Assembly: GCA_020833415.1 (NCBI GenBank)
Contig: JAJHQJ010000005.1
Coordinates: 1-60,482 of the forward strand
From: Desulfurococcaceae archaeon
Lineage (GTDB): Archaea > Thermoproteota > Thermoprotei_A > Sulfolobales > NBVN01
Length of the DNA stretch: 60,482 nt
Direction: 5' to 3'
Each line of letters starts with the position of its first letter. Positions within the stretch are counted from its first letter, which is position 1. Shown here piece by piece: positions 42,880 to 51,776 of the stretch. The position numbers and the translations under genes were made by a program. Below the pieces are notes generated by a model, which was given only the letters and a program-made list of their open reading frames with translations, searched no databases and was not told where the DNA came from.

Positions 42880-43690
42880 CCTCCTCTTAGAGTAGGCTAT
42901 AACAATTCTTCCAAGACAGTTCTCAACTCTGTAGACATCGCTTAGTGCACCATCCTCGAAGAGGCAACAGTAAAGTTGTTCTCGTTGGCACCTACAGCAA
43001 CGACATTCTTAGGGCTGTAGCCAACCTTGAATTCCCTAGTAAATGGTAGATACACAACTACCTTCTTACCTAGAACATTAAACCTCAACTCACTAGCTAA
43101 CCTCCAACAACTATAGAGGTATCTGTATAGCTGTCTATGTTTTGTAGTGAAGCTCTACCCAGTCCCTATGAGTTCTTAGCTTAATGACTTCATTCTCAAA
43201 CCTCTAACCCTGCGAATCAGAGTACGTTATTGCTACCCTCCTAACCTCCGGCCTATCTCTATACGCCTTCGCCCTCCTAACAACATCCCTATAGGCACCC
43301 TTAATCACCCTAGTCGGAAGCCACGGGAATCTCTCCCTGAACTTCCCGTAGAATATGCTATGCAGAGTCTCCTGTGACGCCCTATATTTCACAACGTACT
43401 TGACCATCTCTACGAGCATTTCCCTATAGGCACCCTCTATCTCCCTAAGAGCTCTCCTAGCAAACCTGTTAGCGTAGCACTCAAGAACTACCGTCTTAGC
43501 CAAGGTCTCTGCTAGCCTCTCCAGGCAGTACTCACCCTCCGGTTGGTTCCTCTAGTAAGTGCTTAACCTCACTATACGGTATCCTCCACCTGCCATTTAG
43601 AAGATAGGCCCTAACCCTACCACCCTTATCCACTTAACCACAGTAACCCTTGAAACTCCCAAAAGCTTCGCAAACTCCCTAGTACTAAGG
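42880..43690 (-). pseudogene. Decayed IS607 relic (tnpA HTH and tnpB remains)
   Basis: On the minus strand, 43690-43510 encodes YLSTREFAKLLGVSRVTVVKWI, the helix-turn-helix of TnpA, followed by frameshifts and loss of the recombinase domain. Then 43503-43204 gives a TnpB N-terminus (VVLECYANRFARRALREIEGAYREMLVEMVKY) very like the one at 22424. Further tnpB pieces with stops (LASELRFNVLGKKVVVYLPFTREFKV) continue to about 42880. It belongs to the same lineage as the element at 21765. No function expected. Confidence 0.82.
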
Positions 43691-43726
43691 TAACGCTCCT
43701 CAATACCTAAGCTCCAGGCGTTTACA

Positions 43727-43979
43727 ACCGAAAGCCTCGCCCTTTAGGGCTGGGATGAAATATGGAAGCTTATAAGCTCTCCCATTTTAATTATCCTCAG
43801 TGATGAGTGTTTAGGCTCTGTGAGCCTGAGGCGATGATGGTTGGAGTACCCATAACCTCGAGAGGGGTAGGGGTAGTGGGCCGGAGACCCGGCCTGGGAT
43901 TGAACCCTCAAGAAGAGGGGATGTAATCCCAAACCTCCCCGCACTAGCGGCTCGCCATTCTTGGCGGGGAGGAGGTCAG
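43727..43979 (+). mobile_element. Solitary non-autonomous element 2, with own promoter and structured RNA
   Basis: This is the same design as 38962-39217: left-end hairpin CAACCGAAAGCCTCGCCCTTTAGGG, TATA CTTATAAG (43769-43776), then about 31 bp later GTGATGAGTGTTTAGGCTCTGTGAGCCTGAGGCGATGATGG, GGAGTACCCATAACC, the GGGGATGTAATCCCAAACCTCCCC block and a strong terminal stem CCTCCCCGC/GCGGGGAGG. AGGCTCtgtGAGCCT is a perfect small hairpin. No coding capacity. Confidence 0.75.
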
Positions 43980-44044
43980 ATGGTGATATACGGTAGCTTT
44001 GGGCTAAGAAAAAGAGTTTTGTTAAGAGGTACCCGGGTACCTCC

Positions 44045-45238
44045 TTAGGATTTGAGGTCCTCGTAAGTTAGCATTACTACATCAGTGGGCTTCCTGCTTA
44101 TCGCACCTACTCTAGCTCCTACTATGACTTTAATCCCCTTAGCGGCCGCTATGTCTAGGAGTCTCTGAGTGATCACACCATCCATAACAACAGCGTAGGC
44201 CTCTGCTAGGTCTTCACCTACTAGCTTGTCTACCAGGTCCTTTACTGGGACTCTACCTAGCTCATTCCAGTTCTTATCGTATATAACGCTCTCGAGGGTA
44301 CCCCTCAGGGTGTCTATAGTCTTAAGTACTGCCTCGGGTAGCTGGATCTCGCTTACGGCCTCTGCTTCGGGGATGGTCGTTGGAGCTTTTTCAGCTACCT
44401 CCTCAACACTCTCAGTGACTTCCCTAAGTTGCTGCATGTATACCTCTAGAGGTACGGCATTCTTCAAGGCCTTGGCTATCTCCTTACCCGTAAGCTCCTC
44501 TACCTCACGTCCGGGAGGGGCTCTCGCCACCAGATCTACCTTAGCTACCCTCACCAACTCCTTGAGTATCATGTCGCCAGCTCTATCCCCATCGAGGAAG
44601 GCGATGGTCTTCTTAGTCTTGGAGAGCTCTACTACGGTCTTAGGGATCTCTCCCCTAGCTCCCTCCAAGGCGATGGTGTTCTTATAACCGTACCTAAGTA
44701 GGTTTATTACATCGGCTCTACCCTCAACTATGATAATAGTGTCGGACTTGTCGACCTCCGGTCCTGCCGGCAGCCTCTCTGGACCGTACTCTATTAGCTC
44801 AGCAGTCTTAGTCGAAGTCTCTATCTCCTGTAGTACCTCCTTAACATCCACTTCCTTCTCCTTTATCATGGTCTGCAGTATCTCCTTAGCTCTATCGACA
44901 ACCTTCTTCAGCTTCTCCCTCCTAACGTCAACTATATCGAAGACCCTTACCTTAGCGTTGAAAGGACCTACCTTATCAACGAACTCTAGCATAGCGGCTA
45001 CGAGGGCTGTCTCAACTCTATCTAAGTTGGACGGTACTAGAATCTCCCCAAAGGTCTTAGAGCCCTGATGCTTAACCTCAACGGAGATTCTACCGATCCT
45101 ACCCTTCTCCTGGAGGTCTCTAAGATCAAACTCGGAGCCGAAGAGCCCCTCAGTTTGACCGAATATCGCACCTACTATATCGTGCTTATCTACCAACCCC
45201 TCTACCTCTACCCTAGCCCTAATCATGTACTTTACCAT
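44045..45238 (-). CDS. dnaG: Archaeal DnaG-type primase
   Basis: The TOPRIM-domain protein has DTIIIVEGRADVINLLRYG and FLDGDRAGD (catalytic acids), preceded by an archaeal DnaG N-terminal region (EVEGLVDKHDIVGAIFGQTEGLFG). In archaea it is a stable part of the RNA exosome and can prime DNA weakly. I use ATG 45238, nine bases after GAGGGTG; the track begins four codons earlier. About 397 aa, normal length. Confidence 0.92.
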   Translation of the reverse strand: MVKYMIRARVEVEGLVDKHDIVGAIFGQTEGLFGSEFDLRDLQEKGRIGRISVEVKHQGSKTFGEILVPSNLDRVETALVAAMLEFVDKVGPFNAKVRVFDIVDVRREKLKKVVDRAKEILQTMIKEKEVDVKEVLQEIETSTKTAELIEYGPERLPAGPEVDKSDTIIIVEGRADVINLLRYGYKNTIALEGARGEIPKTVVELSKTKKTIAFLDGDRAGDMILKELVRVAKVDLVARAPPGREVEELTGKEIAKALKNAVPLEVYMQQLREVTESVEEVAEKAPTTIPEAEAVSEIQLPEAVLKTIDTLRGTLESVIYDKNWNELGRVPVKDLVDKLVGEDLAEAYAVVMDGVITQRLLDIAAAKGIKVIVGARVGAISRKPTDVVMLTYEDLKS

Positions 45239-45343
45239 GGAGTTCAGCACCCTCGGCTCTACGCACCTACTCTTTCCTCAAAAACGTTTGCTATAGGACG
45301 TTATAAGTCTACATTAAGTCAAGTACTCCTAGAGATTAGACTA

Positions 45344-45460
45344 CTATACACCCTCACCACTAGGGGCTAGAGCCCTAGGCGTAGAGGTTAGCTTGTAGAT
45401 GTAGTTCTGGAGTATCCTAAGGGAGACTTTTGAGATGTTCTCCGCAGGTATCGCCTCCAG
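45344..45460 (-). CDS. Possible 38-aa protein or ncRNA with strong promoter
   Basis: A strong minus-strand TATA (CCTTAAATACC, 45480-45490) predicts transcription from about 45460. At that place CTG GAG GCG opens a frame reading EAIPAENISKVSLRILQNYIYKLTSTPRALAPSGEGV and stopping at 45344. The helical pattern and basic tail look protein-like, but it has no canonical start and no family I know. It could also be an untranslated RNA. The rest of the gap up to 45587 shows nothing else. Confidence 0.3.
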   Translation of the reverse strand: MEAIPAENISKVSLRILQNYIYKLTSTPRALAPSGEGV

Positions 45461-45587
45461 TGGAGAGTTCTACGCTTAGGTATTTAAGGAGCTGTCTACA
45501 TGCTCTTCACCTTTTGAGTTAAGAGGTTCTCTCGTGTAGGTCTTTGTTGAGTCCTTAAGGGCTATATTTGCTACGAAAACATCTTTT

Positions 45588-45989
45588 CTGGGGTCTCAGA
45601 TCCCAAGTAAGGAGAGTCTTGAGGAAAGAATATTAGAGATAGTGAAGGAGGCTAGTAAGAAGGGTGAGGGAGTGATACAGAGTGAGCTCTGGCATGCTCT
45701 AGGGATAGATAGTAGGGAGGGGAGTAAGATCGTGGCAAGGCTAATAAGAAGAGGGCTGTTAATGAGAGAGGCAGTTGTACACAAGGGTAAGAAAACCTAC
45801 AAGCTCTACTACTCTGACAGCATTAGAACCCCGGTAAGCATATCGGTGAACCTGAACCCAGCTATAGAGGTACCCTGCTTCTCCTGTAGGCAGATAAACA
45901 GATGTGGTGTAGGAGGTTACTACGACCCAACAAAATGCCCCCTGCTAACTAAGTACATAACTCAGCTAGTCCTCCGCAGATCTCTGTAG
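45588..45989 (+). CDS. RPC34-like winged-helix protein with Fe-S/zinc cysteines
   Basis: Winged helix (ESLEERILEIVKEASKKGEGVIQSELWHALGIDSREGSKIVARLIRRGLL) followed by a four-cysteine block CFSCRQINRCGVGGYYDPTKCPLL. This is the crenarchaeal/thaumarchaeal ortholog of RNA polymerase III subunit RPC34/hRPC39, which holds a 4Fe-4S cluster in that block. The track start at GTG 45642 removes the first helix. The frame is open upstream with no ATG/GTG/TTG. CTG at 45588 lies where a leaderless message from TATA CTATATTTG (45562-45570) would begin, giving 133 aa. Confidence 0.78.
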   Translation: MGSQIPSKESLEERILEIVKEASKKGEGVIQSELWHALGIDSREGSKIVARLIRRGLLMREAVVHKGKKTYKLYYSDSIRTPVSISVNLNPAIEVPCFSCRQINRCGVGGYYDPTKCPLLTKYITQLVLRRSL

Positions 45990-46026
45990 AGCTACTCACC
46001 GGGATCGCCGTCTCTCTACCTATTCA

Positions 46027-46515
46027 CTACCGGTTACTCCCCTGCTGTGATTGCTTAGATACTGACCTGCTCCATACGTAGCGTATAGCTGTCTCAACCT
46101 GCTTTAGAGCTAGCTGAGTCGGGTTCACTAGGACTACCTCAGCTAGGTAGCTATTACTCTCCTTAACTCTGTAGTCAGCTAGATCCCCTCTATCTTTAAG
46201 TTCATCTAGGAGCTTCATTAGGAAGCTCTCAACAAGCTCATCATCTACTCTAAGCCCTCCCCTTAGTACTACTCTCACTCCGTCAGTGGTGGGTATCTCG
46301 TTAGCTATTACGTCGCTCTCATAGTAAATCACCTTAACGCCCTCCGGTTGTCCCCCCGCACCTTCCTCGCGGACCCTCTGAGCCTCTGCCCTCCCCTTGG
46401 AAAGCTCTGATGCTATAGCCTTCAGCATCTCTAGCTCCTCAGATAGCTCCTTAATTCTCCTTTCCAGTTCCTCAATCCTGCTTCTCAGGTACTTCATGAC
46501 CTTCTCGTAGTTCAC
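46027..46515 (-). CDS. Coiled-coil protein of unknown function
   Basis: The 162-aa protein has an N-terminal coiled coil (RSRIEELERRIKELSEELEMLKAIASEL, residues 11-40), a polar linker, then an alpha/beta domain (VKVIYYESDVIANEIPTTDGVRVVLRGGLRVDDEL). I recognise no family. It starts at the GTG overlapping the stop of the uracil-DNA glycosylase gene and is co-translated with it, so a DNA-repair link is possible but not shown. Confidence 0.6.
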   Translation of the reverse strand: MNYEKVMKYLRSRIEELERRIKELSEELEMLKAIASELSKGRAEAQRVREEGAGGQPEGVKVIYYESDVIANEIPTTDGVRVVLRGGLRVDDELVESFLMKLLDELKDRGDLADYRVKESNSYLAEVVLVNPTQLALKQVETAIRYVWSRSVSKQSQQGSNR

Positions 46516-47180
46516 GGATTACCACCATGGAGGAACTTCAGTAGTCCTACCCCCTCTCCTTCAGAACCGTGTACGTACTCTTTAATAAGGGTGAAGTCGT
46601 TCTGCAGCATTGCGAGGGTCTGAGGGTTGTATAGGGCAGCCGCCGGGTGGTAGGTGGGTATTACAGCTCTCTCTTGTCCCAGTACCTTGAGTCTGTAGAG
46701 TCTTCCTCTCATTCTACTGATACCCAACCACCTCACACCACCCTTCATTTCAAACACGTAGTAACCTGCGTAGTTACCTAGGGTAACTATCAGTGAAGGA
46801 TTAACTAGCGATACTATGGCATCGGTAAAGTAGGAGCATGCGGAAATCTCCTCAAACCTAGGTTCACGATTACCCGGGGGTCTACACTTAACTACGTTAG
46901 TTATAAATACATCCTCCCTCTTTAACCCTATGGACTCCACTAGTTTAGTTAGGAGCCTACCAGCAGCTCCAACGAACGGTCGTCCCTCCTCATCCTCCGA
47001 CCTACCGGGTGCCTCTCCTAAGAACATAACCTTAGAGTAGAGGTTCCCCTCCCCAGGAACGGCCTTAGTTCTAGACTTATGTAGCTCACACCTTCTACAT
47101 GTGGTTATCTCAGCCCTTATACTAGCCCAGAGAACCTCCCTATTCAGTGTCTCAGCCCAACTTAGATCGCGCAACTTCAA
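46512..47180 (-). CDS. Family 4 uracil-DNA glycosylase
   Basis: The 222-aa protein has the type-4 UDG motifs: TTCRRCELHKSRTKAVPGEG with cluster cysteines, FLGEAPGRSEDEEGRPFVGAAGRLL (active site), NVVKCRPPGNREP, two more cysteines, and YHPAAALYNP. It removes uracil from deaminated cytosine and carries a 4Fe-4S cluster. TTG start at 47180. A fragment of a solitary element lies just upstream, about 23 bp from the start, and may have displaced the original promoter. Confidence 0.93.
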   Translation of the reverse strand: MKLRDLSWAETLNREVLWASIRAEITTCRRCELHKSRTKAVPGEGNLYSKVMFLGEAPGRSEDEEGRPFVGAAGRLLTKLVESIGLKREDVFITNVVKCRPPGNREPRFEEISACSYFTDAIVSLVNPSLIVTLGNYAGYYVFEMKGGVRWLGISRMRGRLYRLKVLGQERAVIPTYHPAAALYNPQTLAMLQNDFTLIKEYVHGSEGEGVGLLKFLHGGNP

Positions 47181-47202
47181 GATAAAACCGCACCGAGTTT
47201 AC

Positions 47203-47330
47203 CCATAACCCCGAGCCCCGAGAGGAGTAACGGGTCGGAGGCCCGGGGCTGAACCCTGAAACGGAGGAATGTAGCCCAAACCTCCCCACACTAGCAGGAA
47301 CCCTCACACTTTAGGCGGGGAGGGGTCGGC
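47203..47330 (+). mobile_element. Partial solitary element 3 (right half only)
   Basis: TACCCATAACCCCGAGCCCC ... CCCGGGGCTGAACCC ... GGAATGTAGCCCAAACCTCCCCACACTAGCAGG ... TTTAGGCGGGGAGGGG matches the right two-thirds of the elements at 38962 and 43727, starting at the same TACCCATAACC. The left end, promoter and GTGATGA box are missing. It lies between the UDG gene and the Cys-rich gene at 47379. Confidence 0.7.
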
Positions 47331-47378
47331 TAAAACCACCCTAACGTTTTAGCCGACCTTTATTCTACTCTAGGGGCA

Positions 47379-47876
47379 CTAGAGCTGTACTATCTCTAGT
47401 AAGGAGCCTTCTGAGTCTACGCACCAGAGGGAGTCCCCAACATTTCTTAACTTCTCTATAAGCTCTTTAACCTGCCTGGAGTCTATGTGACTTTCTACTC
47501 TAACTACCCTACCCCTGGTGTAAGCTCTTTTCTGGAGGAATAGTCTGCAACTAACTTCATCTCCGCAAACTAGGCACTGTGCATCTATGAAACCTGGAAG
47601 TAACCCTACATAAGTTCCCTGGGCTATCTCTACGTATAGACAGTCCTTTGAAGTGGGGTAGGGTATGTCTTTGGATGTCTTCACCCCGCTAACTAGGCAC
47701 TCACGCTCTAGCTCTACATACCTAACACTACAAGTAGTGCTTAGTAAGTTAATGAGTTGCTGGAATAACTGCTGATCAACTGAACTGAAGACTATCACAT
47801 CCTTACCACAGCTAGCTACTGCAAACACAGCTCTGGAGAGGCCTTCGCTAAAGCTCCCTATAGGATCACCCACCAT
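47379..47876 (-). CDS. Cysteine-containing protein of unknown function
   Basis: The 165-aa soluble protein has nine cysteines, including AQCLVCGDEVSCRLFL (CX2CX5C), which could hold a metal or cluster. No other motif is recognisable; the start (VGDPIGSFSEGLSRAVFAVASCGKDVIVF) looks like an alpha/beta fold. ATG at 47876. It is divergent from dtdA, 51 bp away. Confidence 0.55.
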   Translation of the reverse strand: MVGDPIGSFSEGLSRAVFAVASCGKDVIVFSSVDQQLFQQLINLLSTTCSVRYVELERECLVSGVKTSKDIPYPTSKDCLYVEIAQGTYVGLLPGFIDAQCLVCGDEVSCRLFLQKRAYTRGRVVRVESHIDSRQVKELIEKLRNVGDSLWCVDSEGSLLEIVQL

Positions 47877-47927
47877 ACCTGCCGAGAGAAGCTCTTAAAG
47901 TCTAGGGGACAGATCCTGGGGGAGTGT

Positions 47928-48767
47928 TTGAGGGTAGTAGTAGCTTACAGTATAAACGATGTAGCTGGTACCGGAGCTGCGAGTAAGTTAGTAGAACTGC
48001 TGAGGTGTAGAGATGAGGTTTTAGAGGGTGTCCCAAGGGCCTGTCTAGGTTCTCTAGCAGGGAGGGAGGTTTACGTAGCTGGGTTTTATGAGGACGTTCT
48101 CTATTTCGACTTCCTAGAGAGGGTTTTGGAAGCCGATTACTACATAGTAATTTCGAGGCACAGTGCGGTATCGGGCATCAGGTCCTTGACTGTTCACCAC
48201 ACCGGTAACCCCACGCCGAGAGCTGAATACGGCGGTAGACCCCTTGAGCTCTCCGTAGCTAACCCACCGATAGCACTTGCCATACTTAGAGCCCTCCGTG
48301 AGTTAGCTCGCGAGAAGTCCTTGGAGGGTACCTCCGTAACCTACGAGGTCACACACCACGGACCTACAAGCCTCTCCAAGCCCCTGACATTCGCTGAGAT
48401 AGGCTCTACTCTGACTGAGTGGTCCGATGCCACACTCCAGGAGGTACTCGCCAGAGCAGTCTATGCAACTCTTCTAAGTGAGGAGGGTAACTGTATACCG
48501 TCAATAGGGGTTGGTGGGGGGCACTACGCTCAGCAGTTCACTGAGAGATCTTTTAACTACGGTGAGTGCTACGGGCATATACTATCGAGACACACCGTAA
48601 AGGAACTCAGAGAGAACCTCGACCTATTCAGGTTCGTTGTCGAGCAAGCCGTACGTAGGGAAAGTACTGAGATCAAGAGGGTGGTGCTAGAGGGTAAGAA
48701 CCCATCATACGTTAAACAGGTAGTAGTGGAAGTATCCAGGAAGTACGGTATTGAAGTTGTGGAGTAG
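47928..48767 (+). CDS. dtdA: D-aminoacyl-tRNA deacylase (archaeal DTD2)
   Basis: The 279-aa protein has the DTD2 histidine-rich blocks: SLTVHHTGNPTPRAEYGG, YEVTHHGPTSLSKPLTFAEIGST and GVGGGHYAQQFTE. It removes D-amino acids from mischarged tRNAs, with zinc at the active site. The family is archaeal/plant, distinct from bacterial DTD. TTG start at 47928. A solitary right-end repeat starts 6 bp after its stop. Confidence 0.93.
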   Translation: MRVVVAYSINDVAGTGAASKLVELLRCRDEVLEGVPRACLGSLAGREVYVAGFYEDVLYFDFLERVLEADYYIVISRHSAVSGIRSLTVHHTGNPTPRAEYGGRPLELSVANPPIALAILRALRELAREKSLEGTSVTYEVTHHGPTSLSKPLTFAEIGSTLTEWSDATLQEVLARAVYATLLSEEGNCIPSIGVGGGHYAQQFTERSFNYGECYGHILSRHTVKELRENLDLFRFVVEQAVRRESTEIKRVVLEGKNPSYVKQVVVEVSRKYGIEVVE

Positions 48768-48772
48768 CCTGA

Positions 48773-48890
48773 TCTCCTCCCCGTCCTAAAGGGCGGGGGT
48801 TCCTCTAGAGCTGTTCACAGGTTCCCCGCATCTATTCGGGTCTACATCTGTTATCTACGGGGCAGTCGGGGTGGTCAGAGATCTCCCCAT
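48773..48890 (-). ncRNA. Solitary omega-RNA-like transposon right end
   Basis: Read on the minus strand: GATGGGGAGATCTCTGACCACCCCGACTGCCCCGTAGATAACAGATGTAGACCCGAATAGATGCGGGGAACC ... CCCGCCCTTTAGGACGGGGAGGAG. It is nearly identical to the right end of the IS605-type element at 39472-39600. No tnpB is attached. The paired CCCCGYA/TGCGGGG arms are kept, suggesting the RNA fold matters or the copy is young. AT-rich sequence upstream (ATTATAAG at about 48977) could be a promoter. Confidence 0.72.
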
Positions 48891-49031
48891 CTACGTGATT
48901 GCCTATCCTGCATCCCCGCGAGAGCTTAGGGGTAAACTTCAGAAGAGGGTTCAAAATAGCTAAAAATAATTAACTCTACTTATAATCTAAAATAATATTT
49001 AGCTTAACCAGCACACGGATCGGGGAAGCTC

Positions 49032-50189
49032 GTGGTTATAGATGTGGGTATAGTCGGTGCGTACAGCACCAAGTACGAGTTAAGGTCGGAAAAGGAGGCT
49101 TGGGATATGCTTAGGGAGGTTGTTGAGGGGGTCATGAAGTCTGTTGAGAAGGGTGTAGACGGTTCGGACATAGACTTAGTTATCGTGGCCAACTTCTCAG
49201 ATAGGTTTGGCGGACTCATCCACACAGCCCCCCTAGTAGCTTCCCTAGCTAAGGCTAGGAGGGCTAAAGGTCTTAGGGTAGAGAATGCATGTGCTTCTGG
49301 AGGAACGGCTATACTACTGGCATGGACTTTGCTGAAGTCGGGACTCGCTAGGAATGCCCTCGTAGTAGGCTTCGAGAAGATGAGCTATCAACCAACGGCC
49401 TCTGAGGCTAATGAGGTACTCTCCCTAGCCGCACATCCCGATGAAATAGTTACTGGAGCATCCTTCACATCTCTCTACGCCCTCATAGCTAAGGCTTACA
49501 TGGATGCCTACGGAGCTCGGGAAGAGGACCTAGCATTAGTAGCTGTAAAGAACCATGAGAACGGCTTGAGAAACCCCCTAGCAGCTATCCGTAGGAAGGT
49601 AACTGTTGAGGATGTAATGAAGTCACCCTATATCTCCTGGCCCTTGAAGTTGCTGGACTGTTCGCCACTTACGGATGGAGCTGTAGCTGTCATCCTAAGT
49701 AGTGAGCCACGTAAGTTTACAGACACCCCGGTCTACATAAGGGGTATGGCTCTAAGCCACGACCTTCCAGGTCTCTTTGAGAGACCTGATATAACCTCCC
49801 TAATAGCTGTAAGGAACGCAGCTGAGGAGGCTTTGAGGATAGCTGGAGTGGAGGTTAAAGACGTAGACGTCTTTGAGGTACACGATGCGTTTACTATAGC
49901 TGAGATAGTGATATACGAGATGTTAGGGTTAGCTAGGAAGGGTGAGGGGGTTAAGCTAATCAGGGAGGGGGTTACCCTCTTCACAGGGGAGAAGCCTGTC
50001 AACCCCAGCGGGGGGCTTAAGTCTAAGGGACACCCAGTTGGAGCTACCGGGATAGGTATGGTTGCCGAACTCTTCTGGCAGTTGAGGGGGGAGGCTGGTG
50101 AGCACCAGGTTAAGGGAGCTGAGCTGGGGCTTATGGAGAACCACGGGGGGACGGGTTCTACAGCTGTAGTAGCTGTTTTAAGTAGGTGA
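49032..50189 (+). CDS. Thiolase (acetyl-CoA acetyltransferase, archaeal SCP2-type)
   Basis: The 385-aa thiolase has an acyl-accepting cysteine near residue 87 (ENACASGG), VHDAFTIAE, KSKGHPVGATGIG and a final NHGGTGST. Archaeal relatives condense two acetyl-CoA to acetoacetyl-CoA, usually in a complex with HMG-CoA synthase and a DUF35 protein, for isoprenoid lipids. Here the next gene, 6 bp on, has a DUF35-like domain fused to a dehydrogenase, pointing to 3-hydroxyacyl-CoA formation instead. GTG at 49032. Confidence 0.9.
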   Translation: MVIDVGIVGAYSTKYELRSEKEAWDMLREVVEGVMKSVEKGVDGSDIDLVIVANFSDRFGGLIHTAPLVASLAKARRAKGLRVENACASGGTAILLAWTLLKSGLARNALVVGFEKMSYQPTASEANEVLSLAAHPDEIVTGASFTSLYALIAKAYMDAYGAREEDLALVAVKNHENGLRNPLAAIRRKVTVEDVMKSPYISWPLKLLDCSPLTDGAVAVILSSEPRKFTDTPVYIRGMALSHDLPGLFERPDITSLIAVRNAAEEALRIAGVEVKDVDVFEVHDAFTIAEIVIYEMLGLARKGEGVKLIREGVTLFTGEKPVNPSGGLKSKGHPVGATGIGMVAELFWQLRGEAGEHQVKGAELGLMENHGGTGSTAVVAVLSR

Positions 50190-50195
50190 TGGGGT

Positions 50196-51161
50196 ATGTG
50201 GAGACTCATTACGTATACGGAGCAGTACACCCCAATCACTCCCTACAAGTCTACCTATGCCATAGGTATCGTCGAGGACGAAAACGGTAACAGATTGGTG
50301 GTTAGGATAGATAGCAAGTACTTTGGTAGGCTAAGAACGGGAATGGTAGGTAGTGTATACGAGGAGTGGAGTATCTTCGGGAGCTTCAAGAAGTTCGTCC
50401 CCGAAGGTGTTGAGGAACCCGCGAAGGTCGCCCTAGTAACAGGTTCTGCGAGGGGTATAGGTGCAGCCATAGCTTTAGAGCTGGCTAAAGCCGGCTATAC
50501 CGTAGTAGTCTCCGACCTAACTTACGATGAAAGTGCTGAGAAGACGCTTCAGGAGATTAAAGCTGCAGGGGGTAGCGCGATCTTCGTAGCTATAGACGTA
50601 TCCTCGAGAGAGTCCGTTGAGAGGGCTGTGAAGGAGGTTGCAGAGAAGCTTGGGAGGATCGACGTTCTAGTAAACAGCGCTGAAATAACAAGGGATGCAT
50701 ACCTTCAGAGAATGTCTGCGGAGGACTGGGACGCTGTCATAAAGGTAAACCTAACGGGGGCCTCTAACTGCGCTAAGGCTGTCGCACCCTACATGATACG
50801 ACAGGGAGGTGGGGTAATAGTTAACATATCCTCAATAGTGGGTATGGTTGGGAACGTTGGTCAAACCAACTACGCTGCCTCGAAGGCGGGTCTCATAGGT
50901 TTAACATATAGCCTAGCTAAGGAGCTCGCACCGTACGGAATAAGGGTAGTCGCAATAGCTCCGGGCTTCGTAAGGACTAGGATGACACTGGCAGTACCAA
51001 AGTCAATACTTAGAGACTACCTAAGGAGGATACCTATAGCAAGGCTCATCGAGCCTACTGAGGTAGCTAAGCTAGTTAAACACGTTGTAGAGAACGAGGC
51101 AATCAACGGGGTTGTCATACCGATAGACCTAGGGCTCACGATATCCTCCCCAAAAGCCTAG
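50196..51161 (+). CDS. Fusion of DUF35-like OB domain and SDR dehydrogenase
   Basis: Residues 1-60 (TPITPYKSTYAIGIVEDENGNRLVVRIDSKYFGRLRTGMVGSV) look like the acyl-CoA-associated OB fold of DUF35, without its zinc ribbon. From about residue 75 it is a classical short-chain dehydrogenase: TGSARGIG, DVSSRESV, VNISSIVG and YAASK, close to FabG/PhaB. The usual NNAG reads NSAE. The fusion suggests the acyl intermediate passes from the thiolase next door to the reductase. A likely reaction is acetoacetyl-CoA to 3-hydroxybutyryl-CoA; this is inference. Confidence 0.8.
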   Translation: MWRLITYTEQYTPITPYKSTYAIGIVEDENGNRLVVRIDSKYFGRLRTGMVGSVYEEWSIFGSFKKFVPEGVEEPAKVALVTGSARGIGAAIALELAKAGYTVVVSDLTYDESAEKTLQEIKAAGGSAIFVAIDVSSRESVERAVKEVAEKLGRIDVLVNSAEITRDAYLQRMSAEDWDAVIKVNLTGASNCAKAVAPYMIRQGGGVIVNISSIVGMVGNVGQTNYAASKAGLIGLTYSLAKELAPYGIRVVAIAPGFVRTRMTLAVPKSILRDYLRRIPIARLIEPTEVAKLVKHVVENEAINGVVIPIDLGLTISSPKA

Positions 51162-51223
51162 CACCTAGGTAAGAGGAGTTTAAGAAGGGTTCACCCTTTT
51201 GCTTTACATTTCCCTGTTTGTAG

Positions 51224-51297
51224 TGGGGCCGCGGGGATTTGAACCCCGGACCACGGGGGCCCAAGCCCCGCATTCTACCAAGCTAAACTACGGCCCC
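51224..51297 (-). tRNA. tRNA-Pro (UGG)
   Basis: Acceptor GGGGCCG pairs with CGGCCCC, discriminator A. Anticodon stem CGGGG/CCCCG with loop CTTGGGC gives TGG. T arm is CGGGG-TTCAAAT-CCCCG. D arm GTTT...GAAT. No intron, no encoded CCA (CTA follows). About 145 bp between it and rps26e hold only AT-rich promoter-like sequence. Confidence 0.97.
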
Positions 51298-51441
51298 CAG
51301 TAAGTGAAAATACATGTAGCTTATAAAAATCGGTTCTCACACTACACCTGTAATCTCTTAGAGGGAATTCTGGAAGCGAGTTATCAGATCTGGTGTCTCC
51401 TATCACTACTCAAAAATACCAGCTTTCATCATCTAAAGTAC

Positions 51442-51729
51442 CTAGCCTAGAGACTCCCTCTTCTTCCTCTCCTCCTCAGGTCTAACCTTAACTATACCTA
51501 GGAATATCGCGCAACTAATGCAGTAGCACCTAGTCACTGGGTACCTAGCTATTATGGCTCCCTTCTTCTCCAGCTCCTCAGCTAGCTGGGGATCTACTGG
51601 GGAGTACCACTTAGTTACACAAATGGCCTTATCCTCCGGTATCAACCTTCCGCACTGATCACACTGTACTGTCTCTACAGAGCCCTTACTACCCTTCCTC
51701 CTACCCCTACTTTCACGCTTCTTCGGCAA
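51442..51729 (-). CDS. rps26e: Ribosomal protein S26e
   Basis: The 95-aa protein is strongly basic with the S26e pattern: KKRESRGRRKGSKGSVETVQCDQCGRLIPEDKAICVTKW and RYPVTRCYCISCAIFLGIVKVRPEEERKKR, with CxxC pairs for zinc. S26e is found in eukaryotes and mainly crenarchaeal lineages, which supports the taxonomic call. It lies near the mRNA exit of the small subunit. TTG start at 51729. Confidence 0.92.
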   Translation of the reverse strand: MPKKRESRGRRKGSKGSVETVQCDQCGRLIPEDKAICVTKWYSPVDPQLAEELEKKGAIIARYPVTRCYCISCAIFLGIVKVRPEEERKKRESLG

Positions 51730-51776
51730 GAGCCGTACACCACAGAAAAATAGCAGAAGGATTTAAAAACTCCTGA

